41,822 nucleotides of DNA from Thermoanaerobacterium butyriciformans (GCF_017874545.1 NZ_JAGGLT010000031.1:1-41822), one strand, 5' to 3'. Positions 14,219 through 24,028 are shown, numbered from the stretch's first letter. The notes: generated from the letters alone by a model not told the origin. Translations and numbers: made by a program.

Positions 14219-15359
14219 TATTTTCATCACCACCTAGCGGAATAGAAATATAAATTTGGGTTCCTTCATTTGGCGAGCTGTTTATCTCAAATTTCCCATC
14301 CAATATTTGAACCCTCTCCCTCATCCCTAATAGGCCAAATTTATTATCTGTTGATGGCTTTTCAAACCCAATGCCATCATCTTTGATGATTATACTTATA
14401 AATCGATCCCCAAACTCCAATTTTATAATAGCATTTTTTGCCTTTGAATGTTTTTGAATATTTGTCAGGGCTTCCTGAATAACTCTAAAACAAGTTATTT
14501 CGATTTCGGGTTTTAATCTCTTATACTCTGACAGTGCAACAAAATCAACATTTATCCCTGTCTCACTTATAAAATTATTTATGTACTTTGAAACGGCAGG
14601 TATTAATCCAAGGTCATCAAGAATAGATGGTCTTAAATCGTATATGATCTTTCTTACTTCTTTCAATGAATAGTGTGCAACATCTTTTAGGTTTTTAAGT
14701 TCTTCCTTGGCTTTTTCAGTATCTTTGCTGATAAGTTTTTCGCATAATTCTGCTTTCAGTATTACATTTGCCATAGATTGTGCTGGACCATCGTGTATCT
14801 CCCTGGCTATCCTTTTCCTTTCCTCCTCCTGCGCTTCAATTATGCGGATATTCAAAAGCTGCTTGTCTTTTAGCTTTTCATATTGGTTGTGAAGCTTTGT
14901 TAAATCTCCAGTTAAATAATCCAGTGCGACGCCAATCTGAGTAGAAAGCTTTTCTGCCTTTTCGACTATTCCTCTGTATTCTATAAGCTTTCTCTCCAAT
15001 TCATTTCTTCTTGCTATCAGATCTTTCTCTTCTCGCCTTTTTAAAATAAGCTCAACTTGAATTTCCTTCGCTTCTTCATATGCTTCTTTGATGGCGTCTT
15101 CACTTATGTTTCCAAATCTTTGACTTACATAAGCCAACTTTAACTTAGAGCTTTTTTCTTTTCTTTCTAAAAGCTCCACTTCCTTTATGACTGATCTTAC
15201 TCTTACTTTTAATTCGTTTATTTGCTCTTCCAATTCATGATACTCGTTTCTTGTTTTCTCTAATATTTCCGAAATCTGTTCCTTGCTACTACCTATAACC
15301 TCTATGGTTTTCTCAACTATGTTGTCCAGCTTTTTATCATATTCAAACTTGGAAGCCAT
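14211..15359 (-). CDS. degS: DegS-like cytoplasmic sensor histidine kinase
   Basis: This 382-residue soluble kinase has a long N-terminal coiled-coil sensor region (about 15-175), as in DegS. A HisKA_3 phosphoacceptor segment follows, EEERKRIAREIHDGPAQSMA, with His at about 189. The C-terminal HATPase domain contains EALTNIQKHSKAKNA and DDGIGF. There are no membrane segments. The partner response regulator overlaps its 3' end. GAGGTG precedes the ATG. A close sigma-H-type promoter lies 30-60 bases upstream, which would tie this pair to the transition to stationary phase or sporulation. Confidence 0.9.
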   Translation of the reverse strand: MASKFEYDKKLDNIVEKTIEVIGSSKEQISEILEKTRNEYHELEEQINELKVRVRSVIKEVELLERKEKSSKLKLAYVSQRFGNISEDAIKEAYEEAKEIQVELILKRREEKDLIARRNELERKLIEYRGIVEKAEKLSTQIGVALDYLTGDLTKLHNQYEKLKDKQLLNIRIIEAQEEERKRIAREIHDGPAQSMANVILKAELCEKLISKDTEKAKEELKNLKDVAHYSLKEVRKIIYDLRPSILDDLGLIPAVSKYINNFISETGINVDFVALSEYKRLKPEIEITCFRVIQEALTNIQKHSKAKNAIIKLEFGDRFISIIIKDDGIGFEKPSTDNKFGLLGMRERVQILDGKFEINSSPNEGTQIYISIPLGGDENND

Positions 15360-15390
15360 GTTTACACCTCAAAGGCAAATTTTATTTATC

Positions 15391-15419
15391 TTATTCGACA
15401 AAAAATTCCTAATTCCTTC
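15391..15419 (-). promoter_or_regulatory. Sigma-H-like promoter for the degS-degU pair
   Basis: On the minus strand, GAAGGAATT (15411-15419) and GTCGAATAA (15391-15399) are separated by 11 bp. Both elements fit the published Bacillus sigma-H pattern (RnAGGAwww, 11-13 bp, RnnGAATww) at every specified position. Confidence 0.6.
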
Positions 15420-15438
15420 ATTTTTTATATTAAGACAT

Positions 15439-15461
15439 AAAAAAAAGACCCGCTAGGGTTC
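15439..15461 (-). terminator. Rho-independent terminator after tRNA-Ile
   Basis: Just after the tRNA-Ile 3' end, ACCC/GGGT around TAGC, followed after one C by eight T on the minus strand, forms a compact terminator for the tRNA-Ala/tRNA-Ile transcript. Confidence 0.7.
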
Positions 15462-15466
15462 ATAAA

Positions 15467-15540
15467 TGGGCTTAGATGGACTTGAACCATCGACCTCACG
15501 CTTATCAGGCGTGCGCTCTTACCGCCTGAGCTACAAGCCC
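15467..15540 (-). tRNA. tRNA-Ile (anticodon GAT)
   Basis: A 74-base cloverleaf begins GGGCTTGTAGCTCAG. The anticodon stem CACGC/GCGTG encloses CTGATAA, and the T-arm is GGTTCAAGTCC. The acceptor GGGCTTG pairs with TAAGCCC and leaves discriminator A. CCA is not encoded. It lies one base downstream of tRNA-Ala in the same transcript. Confidence 0.95.
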
Positions 15541-15541
15541 A

Positions 15542-15617
15542 TGGTGGAGATGAGGAGATTCGAACTCCTGACCCCCTGCTTGCAAGGCAGGTGCTCTCCC
15601 AACTGAGCTACACCCCC
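15542..15617 (-). tRNA. tRNA-Ala (anticodon TGC)
   Basis: A 76-base cloverleaf begins GGGGGTGTAGCTCAG with anticodon loop CTTGCAA and T-arm GAGTTCGAATCTC. The acceptor ends CATCTCC plus A, followed by an encoded CCA. The adjacent tRNA-Ile lacks an encoded CCA. It is the first gene of the tRNA pair. Confidence 0.96.
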
Positions 15618-15631
15618 GTCAAACAATTATT

Positions 15632-15659
15632 ATTATACCATATATTATAATGTTGTCAA
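15632..15659 (-). promoter_or_regulatory. Sigma-A promoter for the tRNA pair
   Basis: Perfect TTGACA (15654-15659) and TATAAT (15632-15637) are separated by 16 bp, ending about 15 bases before tRNA-Ala. The -35 box overlaps the stop codon of the upstream yunB-like gene. Confidence 0.85.
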
Positions 15660-16366
15660 TTACTTTCTATGTTAATTTTTGAATCACCATTTGGAACAGG
15701 CACAGTATATTTATTGCCATTTACATCTACGAAACTTTCTGGTACATCGCCTACGATAATGCTATCAGCAATAGGCATGTGGGTTGAAACCTGTATTTGC
15801 TTCGATGCAAGAGGTGCGATGATTTGAATATTTGTCTTTATGTAAAGATATATTATATGCCTTGTCTGATTTATTCCAGCAGGCTCAAAACTTGATTGAA
15901 AATCCACGTATACAGATCCTATAGGTAGCAGCCCGACCTTTATCCTAGGCCCTGTATTGGCAAATATATCTTTTGATATTAGACTTCCAAGAGGCAGCTT
16001 CACATATACTGAGCCTATGCTATTTAGGTTGTCTTGAACAGTCTGAGTAATCCTTGTAGACAATATATTCATCTCTATTGTATTTGCTTGAAGCATAGAG
16101 ACTTTGCCGTTTTTGTCGGTTCTCACATTGATAAGATCATTATACTGAATTCCTTTCAAAACTTTCTCGTTGATGGATTTGTTAATTGACTTTATTGCAA
16201 CTTCCTGTGCTACAGTTTCGCTAGCTTTAAGAAGCGCAGGTCCTAGTCTATAGGCTACAAATGAATATATAATAGATATTAAAAATAATATCAGAAAAAT
16301 GTATATGTAACTTTTATTTATTTCATATAATTTAAGTCTTCTTCTTCCCCATCTTTTTCTCCTCAT
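15656..16366 (-). CDS. yunB: Sporulation protein YunB-like
   Basis: The 236-residue protein has a basic N terminus (MRRKRWGRRRLKLYEINK), one transmembrane helix (about 20-42) and an extracytoplasmic domain. Features include IKSINKSINEKVLKGIQYND, GSVYVKLPLGSL and the proline/glycine-flanked GPRIKVGLLPIGSVYVDF, which match the YunB family. YunB is a sporulation membrane protein controlled by sigma-E in Bacillus. The ATG at 16366 has GGAGGTG upstream. An upstream frame starting at 16420 overlaps the mutS2 stop but lacks a ribosome binding site. The ribosome binding site lies in one arm of a 10-bp inverted repeat. Confidence 0.85.
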   Translation of the reverse strand: MRRKRWGRRRLKLYEINKSYIYIFLILFLISIIYSFVAYRLGPALLKASETVAQEVAIKSINKSINEKVLKGIQYNDLINVRTDKNGKVSMLQANTIEMNILSTRITQTVQDNLNSIGSVYVKLPLGSLISKDIFANTGPRIKVGLLPIGSVYVDFQSSFEPAGINQTRHIIYLYIKTNIQIIAPLASKQIQVSTHMPIADSIIVGDVPESFVDVNGNKYTVPVPNGDSKINIESN

Positions 16367-16370
16367 ATAA

Positions 16371-16410
16371 AAAACACCTCCTCTACATTTTATGATAGAT
16401 GAGGTGTTTT
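16371..16410 (-). promoter_or_regulatory. Hairpin masking the yunB ribosome binding site / attenuator after mutS2
   Basis: Perfect 10-bp arms (16371-16380 and 16401-16410; minus-strand AAAACACCTC and GAGGTGTTTT) enclose a 20-base loop. The downstream arm contains the GGAGGTG site of yunB and runs into a T-rich tail. The structure could therefore both end the mutS2 transcript and hide the yunB start on read-through RNA. The loop contains CATAAAAT, loosely like a sporulation -10 element. Confidence 0.65.
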
Positions 16411-16416
16411 GGTTAC

Positions 16417-18777
16417 TCATTTTTCTTTTAATTCTACTATTGTTACACCATCTTCTCCTTCGCCGTATCTTCCCAGTCTAAAAGATTTAACGTGCTTATT
16501 CATTTTAAGAAGTCTAGCGATACCGCTTCGTAATATCCCTGTCCCCTTGCCATGTATTACTGTAACCTGCTTAAGACCAGCGAGATAAGCATCGTCCAAG
16601 TATTTTTCCACTTCTATCTCAGCTTCTTCCAGCGTTTTGCCACGGAGATCTATTGATGTTGATATGTTGGAAGATTTTTCATTAATATATGCGGTAAAGC
16701 CTTTTTCCTGCTTTTTTTCTTCATCTGATTCAGCTTCTCTTAAATTGCTTATATGGACATTCATCTTTAGTATTCCTGCCTGTATTTTTACATTTCCATC
16801 TTTATCTGGCTCAGACAATGCTGTCCCAGTTTGATCAAGCGGTACAATATAAAACGTCTGTCCAGGCATAACTTTTTTAGGTATTTTTTTATACACAGGA
16901 ACTTCAGACTTTTTAAGGCTTTCTTCCATTTCACTTATATTTTCTTTAAGCTTCATTCTCGCTTCTTCTATAAGTTTATTTTTCTTATCAGATTTTTCAG
17001 CCTCTCTTAGCTTTGCAATAATCTCGTCTGCGGTAGATTTCGTATTCTCTAATATCTTTCTTGCTTTTTCCCTTGCTTTTTCTATAATCCTGTCTCTTTC
17101 TGCTTCAGTCTGTCTTCTCTTTCTTTCGTACTCCTCTTTTACGCTGTTTACCTGCCTCTTTAAAGCCTCAATCTCTTCTTTTGCCTTTTCTGCTTCAATC
17201 CTCTTATTTTCAAGATCTTTTATTATATCTTCGAATTTCAGCTCTTCGTTAGTTATATAATTTCTAGCATTATCTATGATTTCTTCATTAAGCCCAAGGC
17301 GCCTGCCTATTTCAAAGGCATTGCTTTTACCGGGTATTCCTATCGTAAGCCTGTATGTGGGTCTTAAAGTCTCTACATCGAATTCAACAGAGGCGTTTTC
17401 CACACCATCATTTTTCAATGCATATTGTTTAAGCTCACTGTAGTGGGTTGTAGCAATGGTACGGCAATTTATCCTGTGAAGAAAGTCAAGAATGCTCATT
17501 GCAAGGGCAGCGCCTTCTGTAGGATCTGTACCAGCTCCCAGTTCATCCAGCAAAACCAAGCTATTGCTTGTAACATTATTCAGTATTGTCACAATATTTG
17601 TCATGTGGGCTGAAAATGTACTTAAACTCTGCTCAATACTCTGCTCATCGCCTATATCAACAAATATGTTGTCAAAAAAAGCTACACTTGAACCTTCGTC
17701 AGCAGGAATATTTAATCCTGACATAGCCATCAAAGTAAGAAGTCCAACTGTTTTAAGGGTAACGGTCTTGCCACCTGTATTTGGTCCTGTTATAACAAGT
17801 GTATCAAATGAGTCACCTAAATATACGCTTATTGGCACAACTGCATCTTTTGGAAGCAAAGGGTGTCTGGCATTCTTTAAATTTACATATCCATCTGTAT
17901 TAAACACAGGCTTAGATGAATTTGTGTTTATAGAATACTTCGCCTTTGCAAAGATAACGTCAAGCTCAGTCAACGCTACCATATTTTCGTGTATCTCAGA
18001 TATATGCTGACTTATCTCATCAGTAAGTTCTGACAAAATCTTTTCAATTTCTTGATGTTCTTTTATTTCAAGCTGTCTTAAGTCATTGTTTAACTCAACA
18101 ACAGTCATAGGCTCTATAAAAAGCGTTGCACCGCTGGAAGACTGGTCGTGAACAAGCCCTTTAAACGTGCCTCTGTACTCCTGCTTTACTGGTACAACAT
18201 ATCTTCCATTTCTTATTGTTATTATAGGGTCTTGAAGTTCTTTTGATGAAGACGCAATTATAGAATTTAAAGTATCTTTTATCTTGTTATTTATATGCGC
18301 TTTTTGTCTTCGTATATCTTTAAGCACAGGCGATGCATCATCTGACAGCTCATCTTCTGAAATAACAATTCTGTCTATTCTCTCGTACAAATCTCTAAGA
18401 TTTGTGAGCCTAATATTGTATTCTCTTAAAAGCGGATAATTGCTTTCTTCTTTTTCACTCCTCAAATATGATTTTACTCTTCCTGCCAATGACAAAAACC
18501 TTGAAATTGTCATTAGCTGTCCGATGTTAAGCGTTGACTTTATCTTAGCTTTATTCAAAATGTCATCTATTTTTTTAAATGCAAATGACATATTGCCGTA
18601 TGAACTTATAAACGATACGGCTTCATTTACTTTATCAATCTCTTTTACGACTTTATCAAGATCATCATATGGTTTAATATCTAAAGCCATTTCCTTTCCT
18701 GGCTCTGAATCGCATAAATTCACAATATGATTAACGATTTTGTCAAATTCCAAATTTCTAAAATATCTCTCTTCCAT
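16417..18777 (-). CDS. mutS2: MutS2 family ATPase/nuclease
   Basis: The 786-residue protein has the MutS2 order: N-terminal core and clamp helices, an ATPase domain with Walker A GPNTGGKT (331-338) and LLDELGAGTDPTEGAALA (Walker B and signature), then a long coiled-coil region. The C-terminal Smr domain has LRGKT and HGKGTG motifs. MutS2 suppresses homologous recombination in some bacteria and rescues collided ribosomes in Bacillus; it does not do mismatch repair. Its ATG overlaps the stop of the U32 peptidase gene by one base (TAATG), so the two are co-translated. Confidence 0.96.
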   Translation of the reverse strand: MEERYFRNLEFDKIVNHIVNLCDSEPGKEMALDIKPYDDLDKVVKEIDKVNEAVSFISSYGNMSFAFKKIDDILNKAKIKSTLNIGQLMTISRFLSLAGRVKSYLRSEKEESNYPLLREYNIRLTNLRDLYERIDRIVISEDELSDDASPVLKDIRRQKAHINNKIKDTLNSIIASSSKELQDPIITIRNGRYVVPVKQEYRGTFKGLVHDQSSSGATLFIEPMTVVELNNDLRQLEIKEHQEIEKILSELTDEISQHISEIHENMVALTELDVIFAKAKYSINTNSSKPVFNTDGYVNLKNARHPLLPKDAVVPISVYLGDSFDTLVITGPNTGGKTVTLKTVGLLTLMAMSGLNIPADEGSSVAFFDNIFVDIGDEQSIEQSLSTFSAHMTNIVTILNNVTSNSLVLLDELGAGTDPTEGAALAMSILDFLHRINCRTIATTHYSELKQYALKNDGVENASVEFDVETLRPTYRLTIGIPGKSNAFEIGRRLGLNEEIIDNARNYITNEELKFEDIIKDLENKRIEAEKAKEEIEALKRQVNSVKEEYERKRRQTEAERDRIIEKAREKARKILENTKSTADEIIAKLREAEKSDKKNKLIEEARMKLKENISEMEESLKKSEVPVYKKIPKKVMPGQTFYIVPLDQTGTALSEPDKDGNVKIQAGILKMNVHISNLREAESDEEKKQEKGFTAYINEKSSNISTSIDLRGKTLEEAEIEVEKYLDDAYLAGLKQVTVIHGKGTGILRSGIARLLKMNKHVKSFRLGRYGEGEDGVTIVELKEK

Positions 18778-21122
18778 TATAATACTCCCCTGTAAAAATG
18801 TCCTCTTGTGTAATTTTCAATATGAAGATCATAAGTACCAAAATCCAATGAATTTTTGTACGCTTTTAGCACATTTTCTATTTCATCATCGCTTTCTATT
18901 GTATCATTTATCCTAATATAAGAAAGACCAGCTTTCCTTAAATCATCTATCTTATCTCCCATCGTAAGTATAGATGAATTTAATAATTTAATTCTGCAAA
19001 ATCCATCACTGACTACTTTTATGAAATTGCCCTTTCTGTCCCTTAATGAATATTTTCCACTTTCACATGCATTTTTATCGCAATTTATGAGGTTTTTTAT
19101 CGGACAGTATTCCATTATCATAAGAGGTAACCTGCCATAAGCTATAGATTCAAATCTCACATTTTCTCTCTTTGTTATATCTTCTATCTGGTGAAGATTA
19201 AGCTCTGTTGACAGCGTTATTGTATCAGCTTCTTTAAAAAAGTCTACAGAAAAACTGTTTACAACATTCAAATTAAAATCAATGCATACGTCAAGTCCAA
19301 GCTTCAATGACAAATTATAAAGTCCTAAATTAGTAACAAGAACTTTTTTAAACCCCATGTCCTTTATTTTTTTAAGTTCATCCTCTGGGTTTTTTATCTC
19401 ATCCCTTACAACCTGAGGAAATGCAGGTATTATCTCACATCCTTCGCAATACTGCCTCACTTTTTTCAAATCTTCATCTTTTAATCTGTAATTGAAATAA
19501 ATCCTATCAACTCCAACCTGCGAAGCAATCTTAACATGCTCTAAATTCTCCGTATAAAATGATATCTTTAAATCTTTACTTTTTGCGTGAACATCATCAG
19601 TCAGTTTGACATGTATATTTTTAGGTTCATTGTAGTGTAATTTTGTCTTTATAAGATTTTCTACTGCTGTCCTTCTGGTTTCCTTTATTTCGCTTAAAGG
19701 CAAAAAAAGTCCTTCATCCATATCAATTTCAATGTTTCTCACGGCAAATGGCGTATCATTTATTGAAGACACCTTCTCAATCAATGTATCTCTATCAATA
19801 GCTTTCTTAACTGCCTTTACAGCATCGACTTTACTGCTATTTACAACTTCTATGCCACCATTTTTAAGTTTTATATATAATGGCATATTCTCTTTCATCT
19901 TCACAAACACATCAATAGGTGATTTATACTCTTTTATATTTGAAAATTGCCTGTTTAACTTTACATCGTATGTTTTAAAAATAATGTCACCTACTTTTAC
20001 TGGCATATCTTTAAGCTCTACCGTCTGTCCTTCATCGGCATCATCTGCTTTAATACCGTCTGCTACAATTTTGTCAACTTTAAATCCATGCTCACCAGTC
20101 TCAGTAGAAATACCGTCGCCTACAGAAAATGAAGTATACAGCTTTAATTTTAATCTTCCATTCCCTTTTGCCAAAACTTTACCTAAAGGAATCCCTCTAT
20201 TTTTAGGGTTTATATAGCTCATCATAGAAGGCTTTCTTTCATAAAGGTATCCATTTGAAAAACCTCTGTTGAAAATTTTAGACATCATTTCGATACTTTT
20301 TGATACATCAAATTTTTCTGAATCGTAGTATGCATCAATCGCCTTTCTATATGATAGCACAACTGATGCCACATATTCTTTTTCCTTCATGCGGCCCTCA
20401 ATCTTAAAAGAATCTACACCAGATTGTATCATATCTCCAACATAATCAATTGTACATAAATCAGCCATGCTAAGCAAATGCTTATTACCCTCGATTATAT
20501 TTCCTTTATCATCTACAAAATCATATTTTAAGCGGCATGGACCTGCACATCTGCCTCTATTGCCGCTTCTTCCGCCAATTATACTGCTAAATAAACATTG
20601 TCCAGAGTAAGAAACGCATAAAGCGCCATGCACAAAGGTTTCTACCTCAATACCTGTATTTGTTTTAATATTTTTTATCTCCTTCAATGTCAATTCCCGT
20701 GGCAGCACTACTCTTTTCACTCCCGCCTCTTTTACAGCCTTAATGCTTTCTAAATTACTTAAAGTCATTTGGGTGCTGGCATGTATATTTATCTCTGGAT
20801 AATACTCTCTCAATAATTTAACAATCCCAAAATCCTGTACGATAATCGCATCTACATTTAGCTTGTATAGATAATCAATATAATCAGCAAGTATGCCAAT
20901 CTCTTTGTTAAAAATAAGAGTATTCACTGTAATGTATATCTTTTTATCCCTGAGATGGCAGTACTCCACTGCTTCTTTTAACTCTTCTTCTCCAAAATTT
21001 ACTGCATATGCTCTGGCTCCAAATAACTTTCCTCCAATATACACAGCATCTGCTCCGCAATTTACAGCAACTTTAAGTGTCTCCAGGCTGCCTGCTGGAG
21101 CCAATAATTCTACTTTTTTCAT
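18777..21122 (-). CDS. U32 family peptidase
   Basis: This 781-residue protein begins KVELLAPAGSLETLKVAVNC, the hallmark of U32 proteins. It contains the U32 signature region SFKIEGRMKEKEYVASVVLS and the cysteines of CLFSSIIGGRSGNRGRCAGP. A second module (from about 520) repeats the barrel-like start (LKISFYTENLEHVKIASQVG), and a late Cys cluster (YCPIKNLINCDKNAC) follows. Length fits the large clostridial form with a DUF3656-type insert. Related proteins act in tRNA or rRNA hydroxylation (TrhP/RlhA) or as collagenases; the role here is not determined. ATG at 21122, preceded by AAGGTGG. Confidence 0.9.
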   Translation of the reverse strand: MKKVELLAPAGSLETLKVAVNCGADAVYIGGKLFGARAYAVNFGEEELKEAVEYCHLRDKKIYITVNTLIFNKEIGILADYIDYLYKLNVDAIIVQDFGIVKLLREYYPEINIHASTQMTLSNLESIKAVKEAGVKRVVLPRELTLKEIKNIKTNTGIEVETFVHGALCVSYSGQCLFSSIIGGRSGNRGRCAGPCRLKYDFVDDKGNIIEGNKHLLSMADLCTIDYVGDMIQSGVDSFKIEGRMKEKEYVASVVLSYRKAIDAYYDSEKFDVSKSIEMMSKIFNRGFSNGYLYERKPSMMSYINPKNRGIPLGKVLAKGNGRLKLKLYTSFSVGDGISTETGEHGFKVDKIVADGIKADDADEGQTVELKDMPVKVGDIIFKTYDVKLNRQFSNIKEYKSPIDVFVKMKENMPLYIKLKNGGIEVVNSSKVDAVKAVKKAIDRDTLIEKVSSINDTPFAVRNIEIDMDEGLFLPLSEIKETRRTAVENLIKTKLHYNEPKNIHVKLTDDVHAKSKDLKISFYTENLEHVKIASQVGVDRIYFNYRLKDEDLKKVRQYCEGCEIIPAFPQVVRDEIKNPEDELKKIKDMGFKKVLVTNLGLYNLSLKLGLDVCIDFNLNVVNSFSVDFFKEADTITLSTELNLHQIEDITKRENVRFESIAYGRLPLMIMEYCPIKNLINCDKNACESGKYSLRDRKGNFIKVVSDGFCRIKLLNSSILTMGDKIDDLRKAGLSYIRINDTIESDDEIENVLKAYKNSLDFGTYDLHIENYTRGHFYRGVL

Positions 21123-21158
21123 CAAACCACCTTATCACTCTTATTCTTTTAATAAATT

Positions 21159-21533
21159 TTAACCAACATCATCAAATGTATTTATGTATTCCTCCAACTC
21201 TTCTCTTGCTGTTTTTAATTCTTCTTTCAACTTTTCAACTTCTTCTGTTAATTCTTCTATCCTTTCATCATCAGCACTTAACCTTGATTTTAACGATACA
21301 ATCTCTTTTTTTAAAGCACTATTTTCTTCTTTTGAAATAAAAAGTTCATCTGCTATGTTAAGAGCTGACAAGACCAAAATCATTTGAGTTGACAGTTTAC
21401 TATAGTTTTCAGAAATCCCTGATATTACACTATTTAAGTGATCTGTCAACTTCAATATATAATCTTCAGGATAATCTGTCTTCAAAATATATTCATTTCC
21501 ATTTATATTTACCGTAATCTTTTTTATTTCCAT
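21159..21533 (-). CDS. zapA: Cell division protein ZapA
   Basis: This 124-residue protein has the ZapA N-terminal domain (KKITVNINGNEYILKTDYPE, then LNSVISGISENYSKLSTQMI) and a long C-terminal coiled coil (about 65-118). ZapA bundles FtsZ filaments at the division ring. GAGGGGATGTTCTA precedes the ATG. It sits between the pheT terminator and the U32 gene, 36 bp upstream of the latter, so the two are probably co-transcribed. A sigma-H-like site lies upstream. Confidence 0.9.
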   Translation of the reverse strand: MEIKKITVNINGNEYILKTDYPEDYILKLTDHLNSVISGISENYSKLSTQMILVLSALNIADELFISKEENSALKKEIVSLKSRLSADDERIEELTEEVEKLKEELKTAREELEEYINTFDDVG

Positions 21534-21568
21534 TAGAACATCCCCTCAAAACCAAACATTACTTTATT

Positions 21569-21597
21569 TATTTCTACAAATCTTTGCGATTTCCTTC
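21569..21597 (-). promoter_or_regulatory. Sigma-H-like promoter candidate for zapA
   Basis: Minus-strand GAAGGAAAT (21589-21597) and GTAGAAATA (21569-21577) are separated by 11 bp. The -35 element is a full match to the sigma-H pattern. The -10 element has GAAA instead of GAAT. Spacing is identical to the two better sites in this window. Confidence 0.4.
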
Positions 21598-21606
21598 TTT
21601 ATTAAG

Positions 21607-21633
21607 AAAAAAAAGACCTTTTCGGTCTTTTTT
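21607..21633 (-). terminator. Rho-independent terminator after pheT
   Basis: A 10-bp stem (AAAAAAGACC/GGTCTTTTTT) closes the five-base loop GAAAA and runs straight into further T on the minus strand, starting at the pheT stop. Confidence 0.9.
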
Positions 21634-24016
21634 ATCTAAGTTGTGCTCCAAGTTTCTCATTTAACTTCCTGATTATTTTGTCGTGCACTTTATTGACTTC
21701 TTCATCTGTCAAAGTTCTCTCGTATGATCTGTACCATATTGAATATGCAACACTCTTTTTATCTTCAGGAATGTTTTCTCCAGTATACACATCAAACAGT
21801 TTTACATCATCTACAAGTTTTCCGCCTGTTTCTCTTATTATGCTCTCTATATCGGCAACAAATGTATTTTTATCCACTAATACAGCAATATCTCTTTCTA
21901 CAGCAGGATATTTTGGAAGGAGCTTGTATTTTCTCTCATCATCTTTTGCGTGTTTAAATAGAAGCTCAAGATTTAATTCTGCAACATATACTTCTCTATT
22001 GATATCGTAATTTTCCTCTATGTCAGGATTGATTTCTCCAAAAACACCTATGCATTCACCATCAACAATAATATCTGCAGACCTGCCTGGATGATAAAGC
22101 GTATTTTCACTTCTTACATATTTAACGTTGTTTACATTAAGCACATCCAAAAGCACTTCAATTACACCTTTTAAAGTCAGAAAATCAACATCATGGCCAT
22201 ACATGCCAATTACCGTCGTCTTTACCTCTACAGGAAGTTCTTCTAAAGGCAGCGATTTTGGAATAAATACTCTAGATATTTCAAAAGCTTTAAGGTCAGA
22301 AACCTTACGACTGTAGTTGGTATACACTACATTTAACATGGACGGTAAGAGCGTCGTTCTCATATACCCCTGATCTTCTCCAAGAGGATTCATAATCTTC
22401 ACTGCTTTTCTAAGAGGGCTATCATCAGGTAAGTTTATCTTATCAAGGTCTTTCATACCCATAAAAGAAGTAGTTATAATTTCATTTAAGCCGCATGATA
22501 GAAATACTTCTTTTACTAGATCTTCTAGTTTTTGCTCTCTTGTCTTTACTCCTGCTGTAATCTGTGTGCCTTTTAAGAGTGTATCTTCTATGTTGTTGTA
22601 TCCATACATTCTACCAATTTCTTCTGCAATATCAGCTTCACCTTCAATATCGCTTCTAAAAGCTGGAACCTTCACGACTAAGTTTTCACCATCGCAAATA
22701 ACCCCAAAGTCTAAAAATGTAAGTATATTTTTCATCTCTCCAATAGTTAGATTTGTACCTAGAAGTTTATTTATCTTTTTATGCCTTACGCTTAAAACTT
22801 TTTCTTCTATAGGTTTAGGATATACATCAACAATGCCGTTTAATATCTCACCGCCGCTTAATTCAGCCATAAGCTGTGCTGCTCTATTGCACGCCATTAC
22901 TGTAATCTCAGGATCGAGTCCTTTCTCAAATCTTGATGACGCTTCACTCCTTAGACCAAGTTTTTTAGATGTATACCTTATGTTACTGCCTTTGAAATTG
23001 GCACTTTCTATCAATATATTTACAGTATCATCTGTTATTTCAGTATTTTGACCACCCATAACACCAGCCAAACCTATTGCCTTTTCTTCATCGGCTATTA
23101 CCAGCATCTCACTATCAAGTATCCTTTCTTTATCATCGAGAGTCACAAGCTTTTCACCGTTTTTAGCCCTTCTTACGATTATATGTCTATTTTTAACTTT
23201 GTCCAAATCAAAAGCATGCAACGGCTGACCTAGCTCCATCATTACGTAGTTGGTAACATCTACTATATTGTTTATTGGTCTTATTCCAGCTTTTAATAAT
23301 CTCATCTGCATCCAAATAGGTGATGGCCCTATCTTTGCATTTCTTATCACTCTTGCAACGTACCTATAGCACAAATCATCAGCATCTATCGTAACATTTG
23401 CAGGATTCTTGTCAGCAACTTCATATATCTTTATTTCAGGCATTCTATAGCTTTTTCTGTATGTTGCTGCAGTCTCCCTGGCGATTCCAACTACAGATAG
23501 ACAATCAGGCCTATTTGGAGTTATCTCAAACTCTATAACATCATCAAGTTCAAGGACCTTTTTTATATCTTCGCCAATAGGAAGTTCTGGAAGTATAAAT
23601 ATGCCATTCCTTTGATAGTCAGGAAGCAAACTTTCATCTAATCCCAATTCCTTTGCAGAGCACATCATGCCATTTGATTCAAGGCCTCTCAGCTTTCCTC
23701 TTTTTATTTTCACACCACCTGGCAGCGTAGAACCATGAAGTGCAACAGGTATATAATCGCCAACCTTTATGTTTTGAGCACCAGTTATTATCTGCAGTTT
23801 CTCTTCTCCTACATCAACAATTCCTACCTGAAGTTTATCAGCATCCGGGTGTTTCTCAATAGAAATGATCTTTCCTATTACAACATTCTTTATTTCGTTG
23901 CCGTAGCTTTTAATTGTTTCAACTTTTGAACCTGACATAGTAAGATCATCAGCCAATTTTTTTGCATCCACCAATACGTCTACATAGTCCTTTAGCCATG
24001 AATACGATACTAACAT
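21632..24016 (-). CDS. pheT: Phenylalanyl-tRNA synthetase beta subunit
   Basis: At 794 residues this is the standard bacterial PheT. It has an N-terminal tRNA-binding (OB) domain (about 40-150, [20 protein letters not shown]), B3/B4 editing domain, B5 domain, the catalytic-like core and a C-terminal anticodon-binding FDX-ACB domain ([20 protein letters not shown]). It forms an alpha2beta2 enzyme with PheS and edits mischarged Tyr-tRNA. The ATG follows AAGGAGG and lies 12 bases after pheS. Transcription is governed by the T-box upstream of pheS. Confidence 0.98.
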   Translation of the reverse strand: MLVSYSWLKDYVDVLVDAKKLADDLTMSGSKVETIKSYGNEIKNVVIGKIISIEKHPDADKLQVGIVDVGEEKLQIITGAQNIKVGDYIPVALHGSTLPGGVKIKRGKLRGLESNGMMCSAKELGLDESLLPDYQRNGIFILPELPIGEDIKKVLELDDVIEFEITPNRPDCLSVVGIARETAATYRKSYRMPEIKIYEVADKNPANVTIDADDLCYRYVARVIRNAKIGPSPIWMQMRLLKAGIRPINNIVDVTNYVMMELGQPLHAFDLDKVKNRHIIVRRAKNGEKLVTLDDKERILDSEMLVIADEEKAIGLAGVMGGQNTEITDDTVNILIESANFKGSNIRYTSKKLGLRSEASSRFEKGLDPEITVMACNRAAQLMAELSGGEILNGIVDVYPKPIEEKVLSVRHKKINKLLGTNLTIGEMKNILTFLDFGVICDGENLVVKVPAFRSDIEGEADIAEEIGRMYGYNNIEDTLLKGTQITAGVKTREQKLEDLVKEVFLSCGLNEIITTSFMGMKDLDKINLPDDSPLRKAVKIMNPLGEDQGYMRTTLLPSMLNVVYTNYSRKVSDLKAFEISRVFIPKSLPLEELPVEVKTTVIGMYGHDVDFLTLKGVIEVLLDVLNVNNVKYVRSENTLYHPGRSADIIVDGECIGVFGEINPDIEENYDINREVYVAELNLELLFKHAKDDERKYKLLPKYPAVERDIAVLVDKNTFVADIESIIRETGGKLVDDVKLFDVYTGENIPEDKKSVAYSIWYRSYERTLTDEEVNKVHDKIIRKLNEKLGAQLR

Positions 24017-24028
24017 TTGCCTTCCTCC

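Noticed and set aside
16367-16420. Longer N terminus for yunB starting at 16420
   Set aside because: The ATG overlaps the mutS2 stop but has no ribosome binding site, whereas the ATG at 16366 has a strong one and gives the usual basic N terminus before the membrane helix.
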